In this document: piece by piece, positions 24,320 through 33,328 of the stretch
Numbering within the stretch: position 1 is the stretch's first letter
Layout: each line of letters starts with the position of its first letter
Assembly (NCBI RefSeq): GCF_021531655.1
Contig: NZ_JADYUF010000030.1
Span: 1-45,564, forward strand
Length of the DNA stretch: 45,564 nt
Source of the DNA: Leyella stercorea
GTDB lineage: Bacteria > Bacteroidota > Bacteroidia > Bacteroidales > Bacteroidaceae
Direction of reading: 5' to 3'
Made by a program: the position numbers and the translations under genes
The notes under the pieces: model-generated
What the model saw: only the letters and a program-made list of their open reading frames with translations
Databases searched by the model: none
What the model was told of the DNA's origin: nothing

Positions 24320-27300
24320 ATGTCAAACAAGTTTGTTGAACACAAGGGTTTCAATCTTGTAGAAACCAACAAGGAAGTTTTGGACAAGTGGATGGCTGAC
24401 GATGTCTTCCACAAGTCGATCGACGAGCGCGAAGGCTGTCCGCAGTTCGTATTCTTTGAGGGACCTCCCTCTGCCAATGGCCATCCTGGTATTCACCACG
24501 TATTGGCACGCGCCATAAAGGACACATTCAATCGCTATAAGACAATGCAGGGATTTCAGGTTCACCGCAAGGCAGGCTGGGACACACACGGACTCCCCGT
24601 AGAATTGGGCGTAGAGAAGGAATTGGGTATCACCAAGAAGGATATTGACAACAAGGCTTCGGAGAAGTATATTTCTACCGAGGAATACAACCGTAAGTGT
24701 CGTGAAAATGTGATGATGTTTACAGCCGAGTGGCGCAAGCTGACCGAGGAAATGGGTTACTTCGTAGACCTCGACCATCCGTATATCACATACGACAACA
24801 AGTATATTGAGACGCTGTGGTGGCTGCTCAAGCAGCTCTACAACAAGGGACTGCTCTATAAGGGCTACACCATTCAGCCGTACTCGCCAGGCGCTGGTAC
24901 AGGTCTGTCGTCGCACGAGCTCAACCAGCCTGGCTGCTATCGCGACGTGAAGGATCTGACTGCTACCGTACAGTTCCTAATCCGTGACCCGAAAGAAGAG
25001 TGGACAAAGTGGGGTAAGCCATACTTCGTAGCATGGACTACAACTCCGTGGACTTTGCCTTCGAACGTTGCGCTCTGCGTTGGTCCTAAGATTGACTACG
25101 TTTCGGTAGAGACATACAACCTCTATAGCGGCGAGCCAATCACTATCGTTATGGCTGAGAATCTTGTGAAGGCTTACTTGAAGCCTGAGCAGGAATGTAC
25201 CGAGGGCGAGTTGGCTCCGTTTGACAAGGAGAAAAAACAATGTCCGTGGCGCATCACAGGCCATTTCAAGGGTACAGAACTTGAGGGCATGCACTACGAG
25301 CAGCTTATGCCGTGGGTGAAGCCATGTGAGAAGGTGGACGGTTTCGCTCCGAAGTTTGTGACTGAATATGCTGAGTCTCATCCGGAGAAAGTGTTTACTG
25401 GCGAGGATGGTCGCGACAAGTTCGTGGAGATGGAGAGCGAGGCTTTCCGCGTAATTCTCGGCGACTATGTTACAACCGACGACGGAACTGGTATTGTCCA
25501 TATCGCTCCGACATTTGGTGCCGACGACGCCAAGGTGGCAAAGGATGCCAATATCCCGGCTCTTTACCTCATCAACAAGAAGGGCGAGACACGCCCGATG
25601 GTTGACCTCCAGGGCAAGTTCTACATCTTGGAAGAGCTTGACGGCAACTTCGTGAAGACTTGTGTAGACAACGAGAAATACGCTCACCACGCTGGCGACT
25701 ATGTTAAGAATGCCTACGACCCGCAGTTCAACCAGAACGGTGTTTGGGACAAGAAAGCTTCGGACAAGGCTGAGGACCTGAACGTTGTGCTCTGCTACGA
25801 ACTGAAGCAGGAGGGCAAGGCTTTCAAGACCGAGAAGCACGTACACAACTATCCACATTGCTGGCGTACAGACAAGCCTATCCTCTACTATCCGCTCGAC
25901 AGCTGGTTTATCAAGGACACGGCACGCAAGGAGCGTATGGTGGAACTCAATAAGACTATCAACTGGCAACCCGAATCTACAGGTACCGGACGTTTCGGCA
26001 ACTGGCTTGAGAACCTCAACGACTGGAACCTCTCACGCTCACGCTTCTGGGGAACTCCGCTGCCTATCTGGCGCGACGAAAACCGTGGCGAGAAGTGCAT
26101 CGGTTCGCTTGAGGAACTTTATGCCGAGATAGAGAAGTCTGTGGCTGCTGGTGTGATGAAGAGCAACCCTATGAAGGACAAGGGATTCGTACCGGGCGAC
26201 TACTCTAAGGAGAACTACGACCGCATCGACCTCCACCGTCCTTACGTAGACTATATCGTGCTCGTAAACGACGAGGGTAAGCCAATGCATCGTGAGGCCG
26301 ACCTTATCGATGTTTGGTTCGATTCGGGTTCTATGCCTTACGCTCAGCTTCACTATCCGTTTGAAGGCGAGATGTCGCACGGTACAGAGGAAGACCGCAA
26401 GGCTCTTGTCAACAGCCAGTATGAGGGCTTTGCCATTGCGCCCAAGTTCTATCCAGCCGACTTCATCAACGAGGGTGTCGACCAGACACGTGGATGGTTC
26501 TTCACTCTGCACGCTATCGCTACAATGGTGTTCGACTCGGTGGCCTTCAAGAACGTAATTTCTTCGGGATTGGTGCTCGACGCTAAGGGCAACAAGATGT
26601 CAAAGCACTTGGGCAACGCCGTAAATCCGTTCGACCAGATAGAGAAGTACGGTGCTGACGCCGTTCGCTTCTACATGATGACCAACTCGGAGCCTTGGGA
26701 CAACCTCAAGTATGACGAGAAAGGTGTAGACGAGGTGCGCCGCAAGTTCTTCGGTACATTATATAATACATACTCGTTCTTCTCAGGCTATGCCAATGTC
26801 GATGCTTTCGATACCGAGGCTGCTCAGGTGCCCGTTGCAGAGCGTCCGGAGATTGACCGTTGGGTACTCTCTGTACTGAACACTCTCATCAACGGTGTGC
26901 AGAAGGAGATGGAGAATTTTGACCCCACTCGTGCTGGCCGACTCATTGAAGACTTCGTCAACAATGACCTCTCTAACTGGTATGTACGCTTGAACCGTAA
27001 ACGTTTCTGGGGTAAGGAAATGTCGCAGGACAAGCTTGCTGCTTATCAGACTCTCTATACCTGTCTGACTACCGTAGCCAAGCTGCTCGCTCCGTTCGCT
27101 CCGTTCTTTGCCGATCAGCTCTTCTGCGACCTGGATGCAGCTCAGCTTGAGGGTACAACATCAGTACATCTCGCCAAGTTCCCCGTTGCTGATGAGAAGC
27201 TCATCGACCGCGAACTTGAGGAGCGTATGGGTATGGCACAGAAGATTACCTCAATGGTTCACGCTCTGCGCAAGAAGGTAAACATCGCCGTACGTCAGCC

Positions 27301-27943
27301 GCTACAGGCTATCATGATTCCTGCTGTCGACGACGAGCAGCGTCGCCATATCGAGGCTGTTAAGAACCTTATCCTCTCGGAGGTGAACGTTAAGGAACTG
27401 CGCTTCGTAGAAGGCTCTGGCGTATTGGTGAAGAAGGTGAAGTGCAACTTCCGCACCATGGGCAAGAAGTTTGGCAAGCTGATGAAAGGCATCGCTGCTG
27501 CCATGTCGGCTCTCGACCAGGAGCAGATTGCCCAACTCGAGACTAATGGCAAGATTGCCGTAGAGGTAGAAGGCAACGCCGTAGAGGTAGAGGCTGCCGA
27601 TGTTGAGATTATCTCGGAGGATATCCCGGGCTGGCTCGTAAGCAACGAGGGTAAACTGACAGTTGCGCTTGAGATAGAACTCAACGACGAGCTTCGCAAC
27701 GAGGGTATGGCTCGCGAGCTTATCTCGCGCATACAGAACCTCCGTAAGGAGAGCGGACTCGAGATTACCGACCGCATCCACGTCACTCTCGCTCCTAACG
27801 AGAAGGTGGAGAAGGCTGTGGCAGGCTTTGCCGACTACATCCAGTCGCAGGTGCTCGCTCTCGACATTACTCTCGCCGACAACGACGGCACAGAGACCGA
27901 AATCGACGGCTTCATGATCAACATCAAGATAGTTAAGGCTTAA
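24320..27943 (+). CDS. ileS: isoleucine-tRNA ligase
   Basis: A 1207-residue class I aminoacyl-tRNA synthetase charging tRNA-Ile in the cytoplasm. The HIGH motif is GHPGIHH (residues 54-60) and the KMSKS motif is KMSKH (759-763). The CP1 editing domain contains the GTGIVHIAPTFGADD pattern, and WFDSGSMPYAQLHYPF is the catalytic-domain stretch. Length and long C-terminus fit the eukaryote-like/type 2 IleRS common in Bacteroidetes, a group often naturally resistant to mupirocin. ATG at 24320 is chosen over an upstream ORF extension because MSNKFVEHKGFNLVETN matches the family start and a -7 box lies between. Confidence 0.96.
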   Translation: MSNKFVEHKGFNLVETNKEVLDKWMADDVFHKSIDEREGCPQFVFFEGPPSANGHPGIHHVLARAIKDTFNRYKTMQGFQVHRKAGWDTHGLPVELGVEKELGITKKDIDNKASEKYISTEEYNRKCRENVMMFTAEWRKLTEEMGYFVDLDHPYITYDNKYIETLWWLLKQLYNKGLLYKGYTIQPYSPGAGTGLSSHELNQPGCYRDVKDLTATVQFLIRDPKEEWTKWGKPYFVAWTTTPWTLPSNVALCVGPKIDYVSVETYNLYSGEPITIVMAENLVKAYLKPEQECTEGELAPFDKEKKQCPWRITGHFKGTELEGMHYEQLMPWVKPCEKVDGFAPKFVTEYAESHPEKVFTGEDGRDKFVEMESEAFRVILGDYVTTDDGTGIVHIAPTFGADDAKVAKDANIPALYLINKKGETRPMVDLQGKFYILEELDGNFVKTCVDNEKYAHHAGDYVKNAYDPQFNQNGVWDKKASDKAEDLNVVLCYELKQEGKAFKTEKHVHNYPHCWRTDKPILYYPLDSWFIKDTARKERMVELNKTINWQPESTGTGRFGNWLENLNDWNLSRSRFWGTPLPIWRDENRGEKCIGSLEELYAEIEKSVAAGVMKSNPMKDKGFVPGDYSKENYDRIDLHRPYVDYIVLVNDEGKPMHREADLIDVWFDSGSMPYAQLHYPFEGEMSHGTEEDRKALVNSQYEGFAIAPKFYPADFINEGVDQTRGWFFTLHAIATMVFDSVAFKNVISSGLVLDAKGNKMSKHLGNAVNPFDQIEKYGADAVRFYMMTNSEPWDNLKYDEKGVDEVRRKFFGTLYNTYSFFSGYANVDAFDTEAAQVPVAERPEIDRWVLSVLNTLINGVQKEMENFDPTRAGRLIEDFVNNDLSNWYVRLNRKRFWGKEMSQDKLAAYQTLYTCLTTVAKLLAPFAPFFADQLFCDLDAAQLEGTTSVHLAKFPVADEKLIDRELEERMGMAQKITSMVHALRKKVNIAVRQPLQAIMIPAVDDEQRRHIEAVKNLILSEVNVKELRFVEGSGVLVKKVKCNFRTMGKKFGKLMKGIAAAMSALDQEQIAQLETNGKIAVEVEGNAVEVEAADVEIISEDIPGWLVSNEGKLTVALEIELNDELRNEGMARELISRIQNLRKESGLEITDRIHVTLAPNEKVEKAVAGFADYIQSQVLALDITLADNDGTETEIDGFMINIKIVKA

Positions 27944-27959
27944 ACATAATAGGGCAGAA

Positions 27960-27984
27960 GGGTGCGGCTGAACAGGTCGCACCC
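27960..27984. terminator. hairpin between ileS and the DksA-like gene
   Basis: A perfect 7-bp stem gggtgcg (27960-27966) and cgcaccc (27978-27984), 11-base loop, 17 bases past ileS, without a T run. Probably an attenuating or processing hairpin rather than a full stop. Confidence 0.4.
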
Positions 27985-28037
27985 AACTGCATTTTACTAT
28001 ATTCAACCTAGTTATACCACTAATAATCCTAACAACT

Positions 28038-28418
28038 ATGACAGAAAAATTACGTTACTCAGACGAGGAACTTCAGGAATTCAAGAACATTATAAACGAA
28101 AAACTTCGCTTGGCACGTCGCGACTTCAACTCGATGATGCAGCAGCTGATGAATGCAGACGGCAATGGGGTGGAGGATACCTCGCCTACATACAAGGCTC
28201 TGGAGGAAGGCAGCGCATCGCAGTCGAAGGAGGAGATAGCACAAATGGCCAACCGTCAGCAAAAGTTCATTCAAGGACTTGAGGCGGCACTTGTGCGCAT
28301 CGAGAACAAAACCTACGGTATAGACCGCATTACCGGTCAGCTCATTCCGAAGGAAAGACTCCGCATCGTGCCTCACGCCACCTTGAGTGTCGAGTCGAAG
28401 AATGCACGAAAGAAATAA
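28038..28418 (+). CDS. TraR/DksA-like protein without zinc cysteines
   Basis: A 126-residue DksA/TraR family protein. DksA-type proteins reach into the RNA polymerase secondary channel with a coiled-coil tip and modulate transcription with ppGpp. Here the coiled coil (residues 5-90) and the C-terminal IENKTYGIDRITGQLIPKERLRIVPHATLSVES are evident, but the protein has no cysteine at all: the first zinc-ligand position (normally YGICR or YGxC) reads YGIDR, so no zinc can be bound in the usual way. Bacteroidetes members often lack part of the four cysteines. It is 94 bases after ileS and 1 base before lspA. Confidence 0.88.
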   Translation: MTEKLRYSDEELQEFKNIINEKLRLARRDFNSMMQQLMNADGNGVEDTSPTYKALEEGSASQSKEEIAQMANRQQKFIQGLEAALVRIENKTYGIDRITGQLIPKERLRIVPHATLSVESKNARKK

Positions 28419-28419
28419 T

Positions 28420-29058
28420 ATGGAAAACAAAAAGAAGTACATCACCAACGGATGGCTTGCCGTTGCCATCGTGACCCTGATTCTTGTCATCGACCAAATT
28501 ATAAAAATTGAGGTTAAGACCAATATGACATTGGGCGAGGCAATACGTGTTACCGACTGGTTCTACATAGAGTTTATCGAGAACAACGGAATGGCATACG
28601 GAATGACATTCTTCAACAAACTGGTGCTGTCGCTATTCCGCACTTTTGCCATTGGTGCCATATCATGGTACATTTGGCGTGCAGTAAAAAGCGGACTGTA
28701 CAGCCGTGGCTACGTCGTTTGTCTGGCTATGATACTGGCTGGTGCCGCAGGCAATCTTATAGACTGCCTGTTCTACGGTCTTGTCTTCGATGCCTCGACA
28801 CCATTTAGTGTGGCTGGTTTTGTGCCGTTCGGTACAGGATATTCTACATTCCTGCACGGCAAGGTGGTGGACATGTTCTATTTCCCGATTATACGCACTA
28901 CTTACCCCGATTGGATGCCGATGGTGGGCGGTGACGACTTTGTCTTCTTCTCGCCGATATTCAATTTTGCCGACTCGTGCATAAGTGTTGGAGTGGCAGC
29001 CTTGTTGCTCTTCTTCCGAAACGATCTGGAGCGAATGTCTTTAGCTTGGAAAAAATGA
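28420..29058 (+). CDS. lspA: lipoprotein signal peptidase
   Basis: A 212-residue inner-membrane aspartic protease (signal peptidase II) that cleaves prolipoprotein signal peptides after lipidation of Cys. Four membrane segments are visible; the two catalytic aspartates lie in GAAGNLIDCLFYG and in IFNFADSCIS. ENNGMAYGM is the family N-x-G-x-(A/M) region. It is longer than E. coli LspA (164), as typical for Bacteroidetes, with an insert around VFDASTPFSVAG and TTYPDWMPMVGGDD. The ATG at 28420, one base after the DksA-like stop, is the family start. It overlaps the next gene by four bases; the neighbour is itself a predicted lipoprotein. Confidence 0.94.
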   Translation: MENKKKYITNGWLAVAIVTLILVIDQIIKIEVKTNMTLGEAIRVTDWFYIEFIENNGMAYGMTFFNKLVLSLFRTFAIGAISWYIWRAVKSGLYSRGYVVCLAMILAGAAGNLIDCLFYGLVFDASTPFSVAGFVPFGTGYSTFLHGKVVDMFYFPIIRTTYPDWMPMVGGDDFVFFSPIFNFADSCISVGVAALLLFFRNDLERMSLAWKK

Positions 29059-29984
29059 CAAATACAAACATTGTATCACATACGGCTTGCCGAGCCGGAA
29101 AGTGTAGTTTGCTGGCAGCATGCATGGCTCTATTTATGGCGTTTGTTCTGACGGGATGCAAGCCTGGTATACCTGGACGCTATCTGCAACCCGACGAGAT
29201 GGCCGATATCTTGTACGACTATCACGTGGCAGAAGGTATTGTGCAGACCGACTACAACTCGCCCGACTCGATAGCTATGCGAGCCTATCGCGTCAGCATT
29301 CTGCAGAACCACGGAGTTACGGAAGCCGACTTCGACTCGTCGATGGTGTATTACACACGCCACACGCGTGAGTTGCAGCAGGTGTACACCAAGATTGCCG
29401 ATCGACTTGATCGTGAGGCTGTAGAACATGGCGGACAGGCAGGCCTTGGCGATATCACGGATAATGCCGACACTACTAATGTATGGAAACGCTCATCGGC
29501 ATTTGTTCTGTCGCCCTATGTCGCAACAAATCGTATGTCGTTCGAGATAAAGGCCGACAGTTCGTACCATAAAGGCGACCGTATGGTGCTCGACTTCGAC
29601 ACTCAATTCCTATATCAGGACGGAATGCGTGATGCTTCTGTTGTGCTCGCCGTAACCTATGCCAACGATAGCGTGGAGTATGTCAACAACAGCATCAATT
29701 CGTCAACACATTATCATATGCAGATAATGAACGAGGGACGGTTGGCTATAAAGTCTGTGCGTGGATTCTGGATGTTGTCGAGCGACAGGTCGATGCCTAC
29801 ATCATCCGCCACTACATTCAAGCTGTTTGTCGTGTCTAACGTACGACTCGTAAGGATGCATGTAGCCGAACCCGCTACCAATCCGGAGGGCGAAAGCCTG
29901 AAGACCGACTCGATTGGTCGTCCGGGCCTTGACAGCCTGAAGCGTCTGCCTCCTCCCACACCTCTAATGAACCGCCGACTATGA
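29055..29984 (+). CDS. DUF4296 domain lipoprotein
   Basis: A 309-residue predicted lipoprotein, N-terminal hydrophobic stretch ending in lipobox VLTGC (Cys35). Residues about 42-130 are the DUF4296 domain (LQPDEMADILYDYHVAEGI, then VTEADFDSSMVYYTRHTRELQQVYTKIADRL). The rest is beta-rich and ends with a proline-rich tail. DUF4296 genes are, in my experience, regularly found directly downstream of lspA in Bacteroidales. The start at 29055 overlaps the lspA stop as ATGA, indicating translational coupling. Function unknown; an envelope role is inferred. Confidence 0.87.
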   Translation: MTNTNIVSHTACRAGKCSLLAACMALFMAFVLTGCKPGIPGRYLQPDEMADILYDYHVAEGIVQTDYNSPDSIAMRAYRVSILQNHGVTEADFDSSMVYYTRHTRELQQVYTKIADRLDREAVEHGGQAGLGDITDNADTTNVWKRSSAFVLSPYVATNRMSFEIKADSSYHKGDRMVLDFDTQFLYQDGMRDASVVLAVTYANDSVEYVNNSINSSTHYHMQIMNEGRLAIKSVRGFWMLSSDRSMPTSSATTFKLFVVSNVRLVRMHVAEPATNPEGESLKTDSIGRPGLDSLKRLPPPTPLMNRRL

Positions 29985-30202
29985 CACGCATAGTGGCAGC
30001 TAATAGGGTGATTGACGAGGATGGCAACGAGATGAAGCCCGGAGTGGTAGAAGTGGAAGGAACGTACGTATGTAGTGCCTATCCGTTGTATGGCGAACGT
30101 CCGTTTACCGAGTGGCTGGGGGGCACTGTCACCATCGGGCGCTCTGCCGACGGAAAGCTGTATGCCTACAAGGACGGAGTGATAATCACCGACAATCAAT
30201 AA
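29981..30202 (+). CDS. small conserved-looking protein (73 aa)
   Basis: A 73-residue, mostly beta-strand protein overlapping the DUF4296 stop by four bases (ATGA). It begins MTRIVAANRVIDEDGNEMKPG and continues VVEVEGTYVCSAYPLYGERP, with a terminal IITDNQ. The opening resembles the short N-terminal beta sandwich of amidohydrolases such as dihydroorotase, but there is no TIM barrel. Coupled overlaps on both lspA and this gene suggest an old operon, in which this protein may act with the lipoprotein. Family not recognised. Confidence 0.6.
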   Translation: MTRIVAANRVIDEDGNEMKPGVVEVEGTYVCSAYPLYGERPFTEWLGGTVTIGRSADGKLYAYKDGVIITDNQ

Positions 30203-30232
30203 AACTTATAATTATAAATCAAACATTATATT

Positions 30233-31081
30233 ATGCTTAGTGTAAACGAATTGGAAGACCGCCTTATTGACCTCGCTTTTGCCGAGGATATAGGCGATGG
30301 CGACCACACAACCCTTTGCTGTATCCCCGACACAGCTATGGGCAAGTCGCACTTGTTGATAAAGGAAGACGGCATCCTTGCCGGAGTAGAAGTGGCAAAG
30401 CGTGTATTTGCACGATTCGACCCTACTATGCAGGTTGAAGTTCTCATAGGCGATGGTGCCCACGTCAAGAAGGGCGACATCGCTATGGTTGTTACCGGCA
30501 AGGTGCGCTCTCTGCTTCAGACCGAGCGTCTGATGCTTAACATCATGCAGCGCATGAGCGGTATCGCTACAATGACAGCCAAGTATGTAGAGCACCTCAA
30601 GGGTACAAAGACTCATGTTCTCGACACTCGTAAGACTACTCCAGGACTGCGTATGCTCGAGAAGCAGGCTGTAAAGATTGGTGGCGGCATGAACCATCGT
30701 ATCGGTCTGTTTGACATGATTCTGCTTAAGGACAACCATATTGACTTTGCCGGTGGTATAGCCAACGCAATCAACCGTTGTCACGAGTATCTCAAGGAGA
30801 AGGGTCTTGACCTGAAGATTGAGATAGAGGTGCGCAATTTTGATGAACTGCAGCAGGCTATGGATTGTGGCGGCATCAACCGTATCATGCTCGACAACTT
30901 CTCGGTGGAGAATACAAAGAAGGCTGTAGAGATGGTTGCAGGCAAGTATGAGACCGAGTCGAGTGGTGGCATCACTTTCGACACAATTCGCGACTATGCC
31001 GAGTGTGGTGTCGACTTCATCTCTGTAGGTGCCTTGACACATTCTGTCAAGGGACTTGATATGTCGTTTAAGGCTTGCTGA
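30233..31081 (+). CDS. nadC: nicotinate-nucleotide pyrophosphorylase (carboxylating)
   Basis: A 282-residue quinolinate phosphoribosyltransferase, making nicotinate mononucleotide from quinolinate and PRPP in de novo NAD synthesis. Diagnostic motifs: LAFAEDIGDGDHTT, LNIMQRMSGIATMTAKYV, THVLDTRKTTPGLR, AVKIGGGMNHRIGLFDMILLKDNH, and ESSGGITFDTIRDYAECGVDFISVGALTHS. Length and order of motifs are normal. It follows the small ORF by 30 bases and precedes the C69 dipeptidase gene by two. Confidence 0.96.
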   Translation: MLSVNELEDRLIDLAFAEDIGDGDHTTLCCIPDTAMGKSHLLIKEDGILAGVEVAKRVFARFDPTMQVEVLIGDGAHVKKGDIAMVVTGKVRSLLQTERLMLNIMQRMSGIATMTAKYVEHLKGTKTHVLDTRKTTPGLRMLEKQAVKIGGGMNHRIGLFDMILLKDNHIDFAGGIANAINRCHEYLKEKGLDLKIEIEVRNFDELQQAMDCGGINRIMLDNFSVENTKKAVEMVAGKYETESSGGITFDTIRDYAECGVDFISVGALTHSVKGLDMSFKAC

Positions 31082-31083
31082 TT

Positions 31084-32727
31084 ATGAACATATCAAAGCA
31101 AATCAAGACTTTTGCCCTTGCCGCCATTATGTCGGCATCGGCAATGGAGGCTTCTGCCTGTACCAACCTTATTGTTGGCAAGAAAGCCAGCGTTGACGGT
31201 TCGGTACTCGTATCCTACAATGCCGACGACTACGGTATGTTCGGCCACTTGTGCCATTATCCTGCAGGCACTCATCAGAAGGGCGAGATGCGCAAGATAT
31301 TCGACTGGGACACAGGCGAGTATCATGGCGAAATACCCGAGGCTCCCGTAACGTATAATGTTATCGGCAACATCAACGAGTTTCAGCTCTCTATTGGCGA
31401 GACCACTTATGGCGGACGTGAGGAGATGGTAGACACTACCGGTATACTCGACTACGGTTCGCTCATCTACGTCACTCTTCAGCGTGCCAAGACGGCTCGT
31501 GAGGCCATTTCGGTAATGACCTCGCTCGTCGAGAAATACGGCTATTGCTCAAGTGGCGAGACATTCTCAATCTGCGACCCTAACGAGGCGTGGATTATGG
31601 AGATGATGGGTACCGGTCCGGGCAGTAAGGGTGTTGTATGGGTGGCTATGCGAATACCTGACAACGCTATATGCGCTCATGCCAATCAGAGCCGTATCGG
31701 CAAGTTCGATATGAGGGACAAGAAGAATGTCGTCTGCTCGAAGAATGTAATTTCCTATGCCCGTAAGATGGGATGGTTTACCGGCAGGGATGCCGACTTC
31801 TCATGGAAGAACACCTATGCCCGTCCCGACTTCTCCGGCCGCCGGTTCTGCGACGCTCGTGTCTGGAGCTTCTTCAATCATTATCAGAAGGGTTTCGACC
31901 GCTATTTGCCATGGGCACTCGGCAAGGATCCCAATGCTGAGGACATGCCGCTTTGGATTGTCCCCGACCGCAAATTGAGCGTCCATGACGTGCAAATGGG
32001 TATGCGCGACCACTATGAGGGCACAGCCATGGCACTCGACACAACGAATGTGGGAGGAGGAATCTATCAGATGCCTTATCGTCCCACACCATTGCAGTTC
32101 AAGGTTGACGGCAAGACTTACTTCAACGAACGTCCGATTTCCACCCAGCAGACGGCTTTCTCGTTCGTATCGCAGCTACGTTCGTGGATGCCGCGAGAGA
32201 TTGGTGGCGTCATTTGGTTCGGCAACGACGATGCCAACATGATTGCCTACACTCCGGTATATTGCGGCAATACCGTACAGCCTGAGTGCTATAACACTCC
32301 AGGTGCCGACGCTGTGACCTTCTCAGACAAAAATGCTTTCTGGGTATGCAACTGGGTGAGCAATATGGTCTATCCACGCTACTCGCAGATATTCCCCGAA
32401 CTTCAGGCTGTGCGCGATTCGCTTGAGTCAAGCTACTTTGCCCGGCAGGCCGATTTCGAGAAGAAGGCTATGAATCTCTATGCTACAGACAAGCCGGCTG
32501 CTCTGCGTATGCTCAACGAGTATAGCGTGGAGAAGGCCCAGCAGATGCTGGCGGAGTGGAAGAACCTTGCAATACGCATCATCGTAAAATACAACGATAT
32601 GGGCGTGAAGCAAGAGAAAGACGGCAAGATTCTCAAGAGAGTGATGCGTCCGGGCTACCCCGAAAGCTTCGCAAGAAAACTCGTTAAAGAGACTGGCGAT
32701 TGGTATGCTGTGCCAGCGGACAAGTAA
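31084..32727 (+). CDS. C69 family dipeptidase (exported)
   Basis: A 547-residue N-terminal-nucleophile hydrolase of peptidase family C69 (PepD-like dipeptidase). A signal peptide ends ASA and is followed directly by Cys26 in CTNLIVGKKASVDGSVLVSYNADDY, the expected catalytic Cys at the mature N-terminus. Family regions include EFQLSIGETTYGGREE, AKTAREAISVMTSLVEKYGY, GETFSICDPNEAWIMEMMG and the C-terminal segment ALRMLNEYSVEKAQQMLAEW. The mature protein probably releases dipeptides in the periplasm. A TTG-started longer frame begins at 31075 inside nadC, but the ATG at 31084 fits the signal peptide. It ends with a strong terminator. Confidence 0.92.
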   Translation: MNISKQIKTFALAAIMSASAMEASACTNLIVGKKASVDGSVLVSYNADDYGMFGHLCHYPAGTHQKGEMRKIFDWDTGEYHGEIPEAPVTYNVIGNINEFQLSIGETTYGGREEMVDTTGILDYGSLIYVTLQRAKTAREAISVMTSLVEKYGYCSSGETFSICDPNEAWIMEMMGTGPGSKGVVWVAMRIPDNAICAHANQSRIGKFDMRDKKNVVCSKNVISYARKMGWFTGRDADFSWKNTYARPDFSGRRFCDARVWSFFNHYQKGFDRYLPWALGKDPNAEDMPLWIVPDRKLSVHDVQMGMRDHYEGTAMALDTTNVGGGIYQMPYRPTPLQFKVDGKTYFNERPISTQQTAFSFVSQLRSWMPREIGGVIWFGNDDANMIAYTPVYCGNTVQPECYNTPGADAVTFSDKNAFWVCNWVSNMVYPRYSQIFPELQAVRDSLESSYFARQADFEKKAMNLYATDKPAALRMLNEYSVEKAQQMLAEWKNLAIRIIVKYNDMGVKQEKDGKILKRVMRPGYPESFARKLVKETGDWYAVPADK

Positions 32728-32767
32728 CGGATGCTGAATAAGCATACTTATTGTCAAAGACAATATC

Positions 32768-32804
32768 AGGAGGTTTTGGTTGTTATGCCAAAACCTCCTT
32801 TTTT
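32768..32804 (+). terminator. intrinsic terminator after the C69 dipeptidase gene
   Basis: A perfect 12-bp stem, aggaggttttgg (32768-32779) and ccaaaacctcct (32788-32799), 8-base loop, followed by a run of six T. Closes the ileS-to-dipeptidase run. Confidence 0.9.
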
Positions 32805-33328
32805 GGTTCAACAGGGTTTTGAAGACATAAATTTATTAATTGCATTCATGCTACCTTACGTTATTGACTCTCACGCCTGAGAGATTGCAAAAGCCAAAAG
32901 TGCGAAGAGCGCAGCGAAGGAGGTGCTGAAGGCGGAGCATACCGCTGAAAAAAGAAAAGCCCTTGTCCTACGTTGGTTGGGTGCAAGACAAAGGCTTTAT
33001 CTATTAAGGCGGATTCGGATGGAGTCCGCTTCAATGCAAAATATACTTTCTGTTTAATTTGTCTACTTTGTACTCGTTACGTATCTATTATTTGTTGATT
33101 ATCTATGTTATACGCTCTAAACGGTAGAAAAGTGACCGTATTGATTCTGATTAGATACGAAAAGGTGAAGATTTAACGTATTTAACTTTCAATCACACGG
33201 TATTTTGACAGATTGCAAACTAAACATGGCAAGTAAAGGTAATTTAATATGACTGGATGTTGGATTTCGCCTTGGCTCTATAACTGTGCATTCTGTGGCG
33301 GAAAGTTGGAAGAATGAAACGGTTGCAA
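32805..33328. other. non-coding stretch with stem-loops at the edge of the accessory patch
   Basis: No credible gene in 520 bases. Two neighbouring stem-loops are visible: aaagcccttgtc (32956-32967) with gacaaaggcttt (32987-32998), one mismatch, and gcggattc (33009-33016) with gagtccgc (33022-33029), one G-U. A purine-rich segment (about 32900-32940) with repeated gcgaag and ggcgg motifs precedes them. A 22-codon frame at 33249 with CAFCGGKLEE could be a zinc-ribbon fossil. Base composition turns AT-rich from about here. Confidence 0.45.

Noticed and set aside
24977..25969. 330-codon minus-strand ORF opposite ileS
   Set aside because: It is the antisense of a highly conserved synthetase; its residues (Val/Leu/His-rich) are a by-product of ileS codon use.
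33249..33317. 22-codon ORF with CxxC (CAFCGGKLEE)
   Set aside because: Too short, stop codon just upstream; at best a zinc-ribbon fossil.
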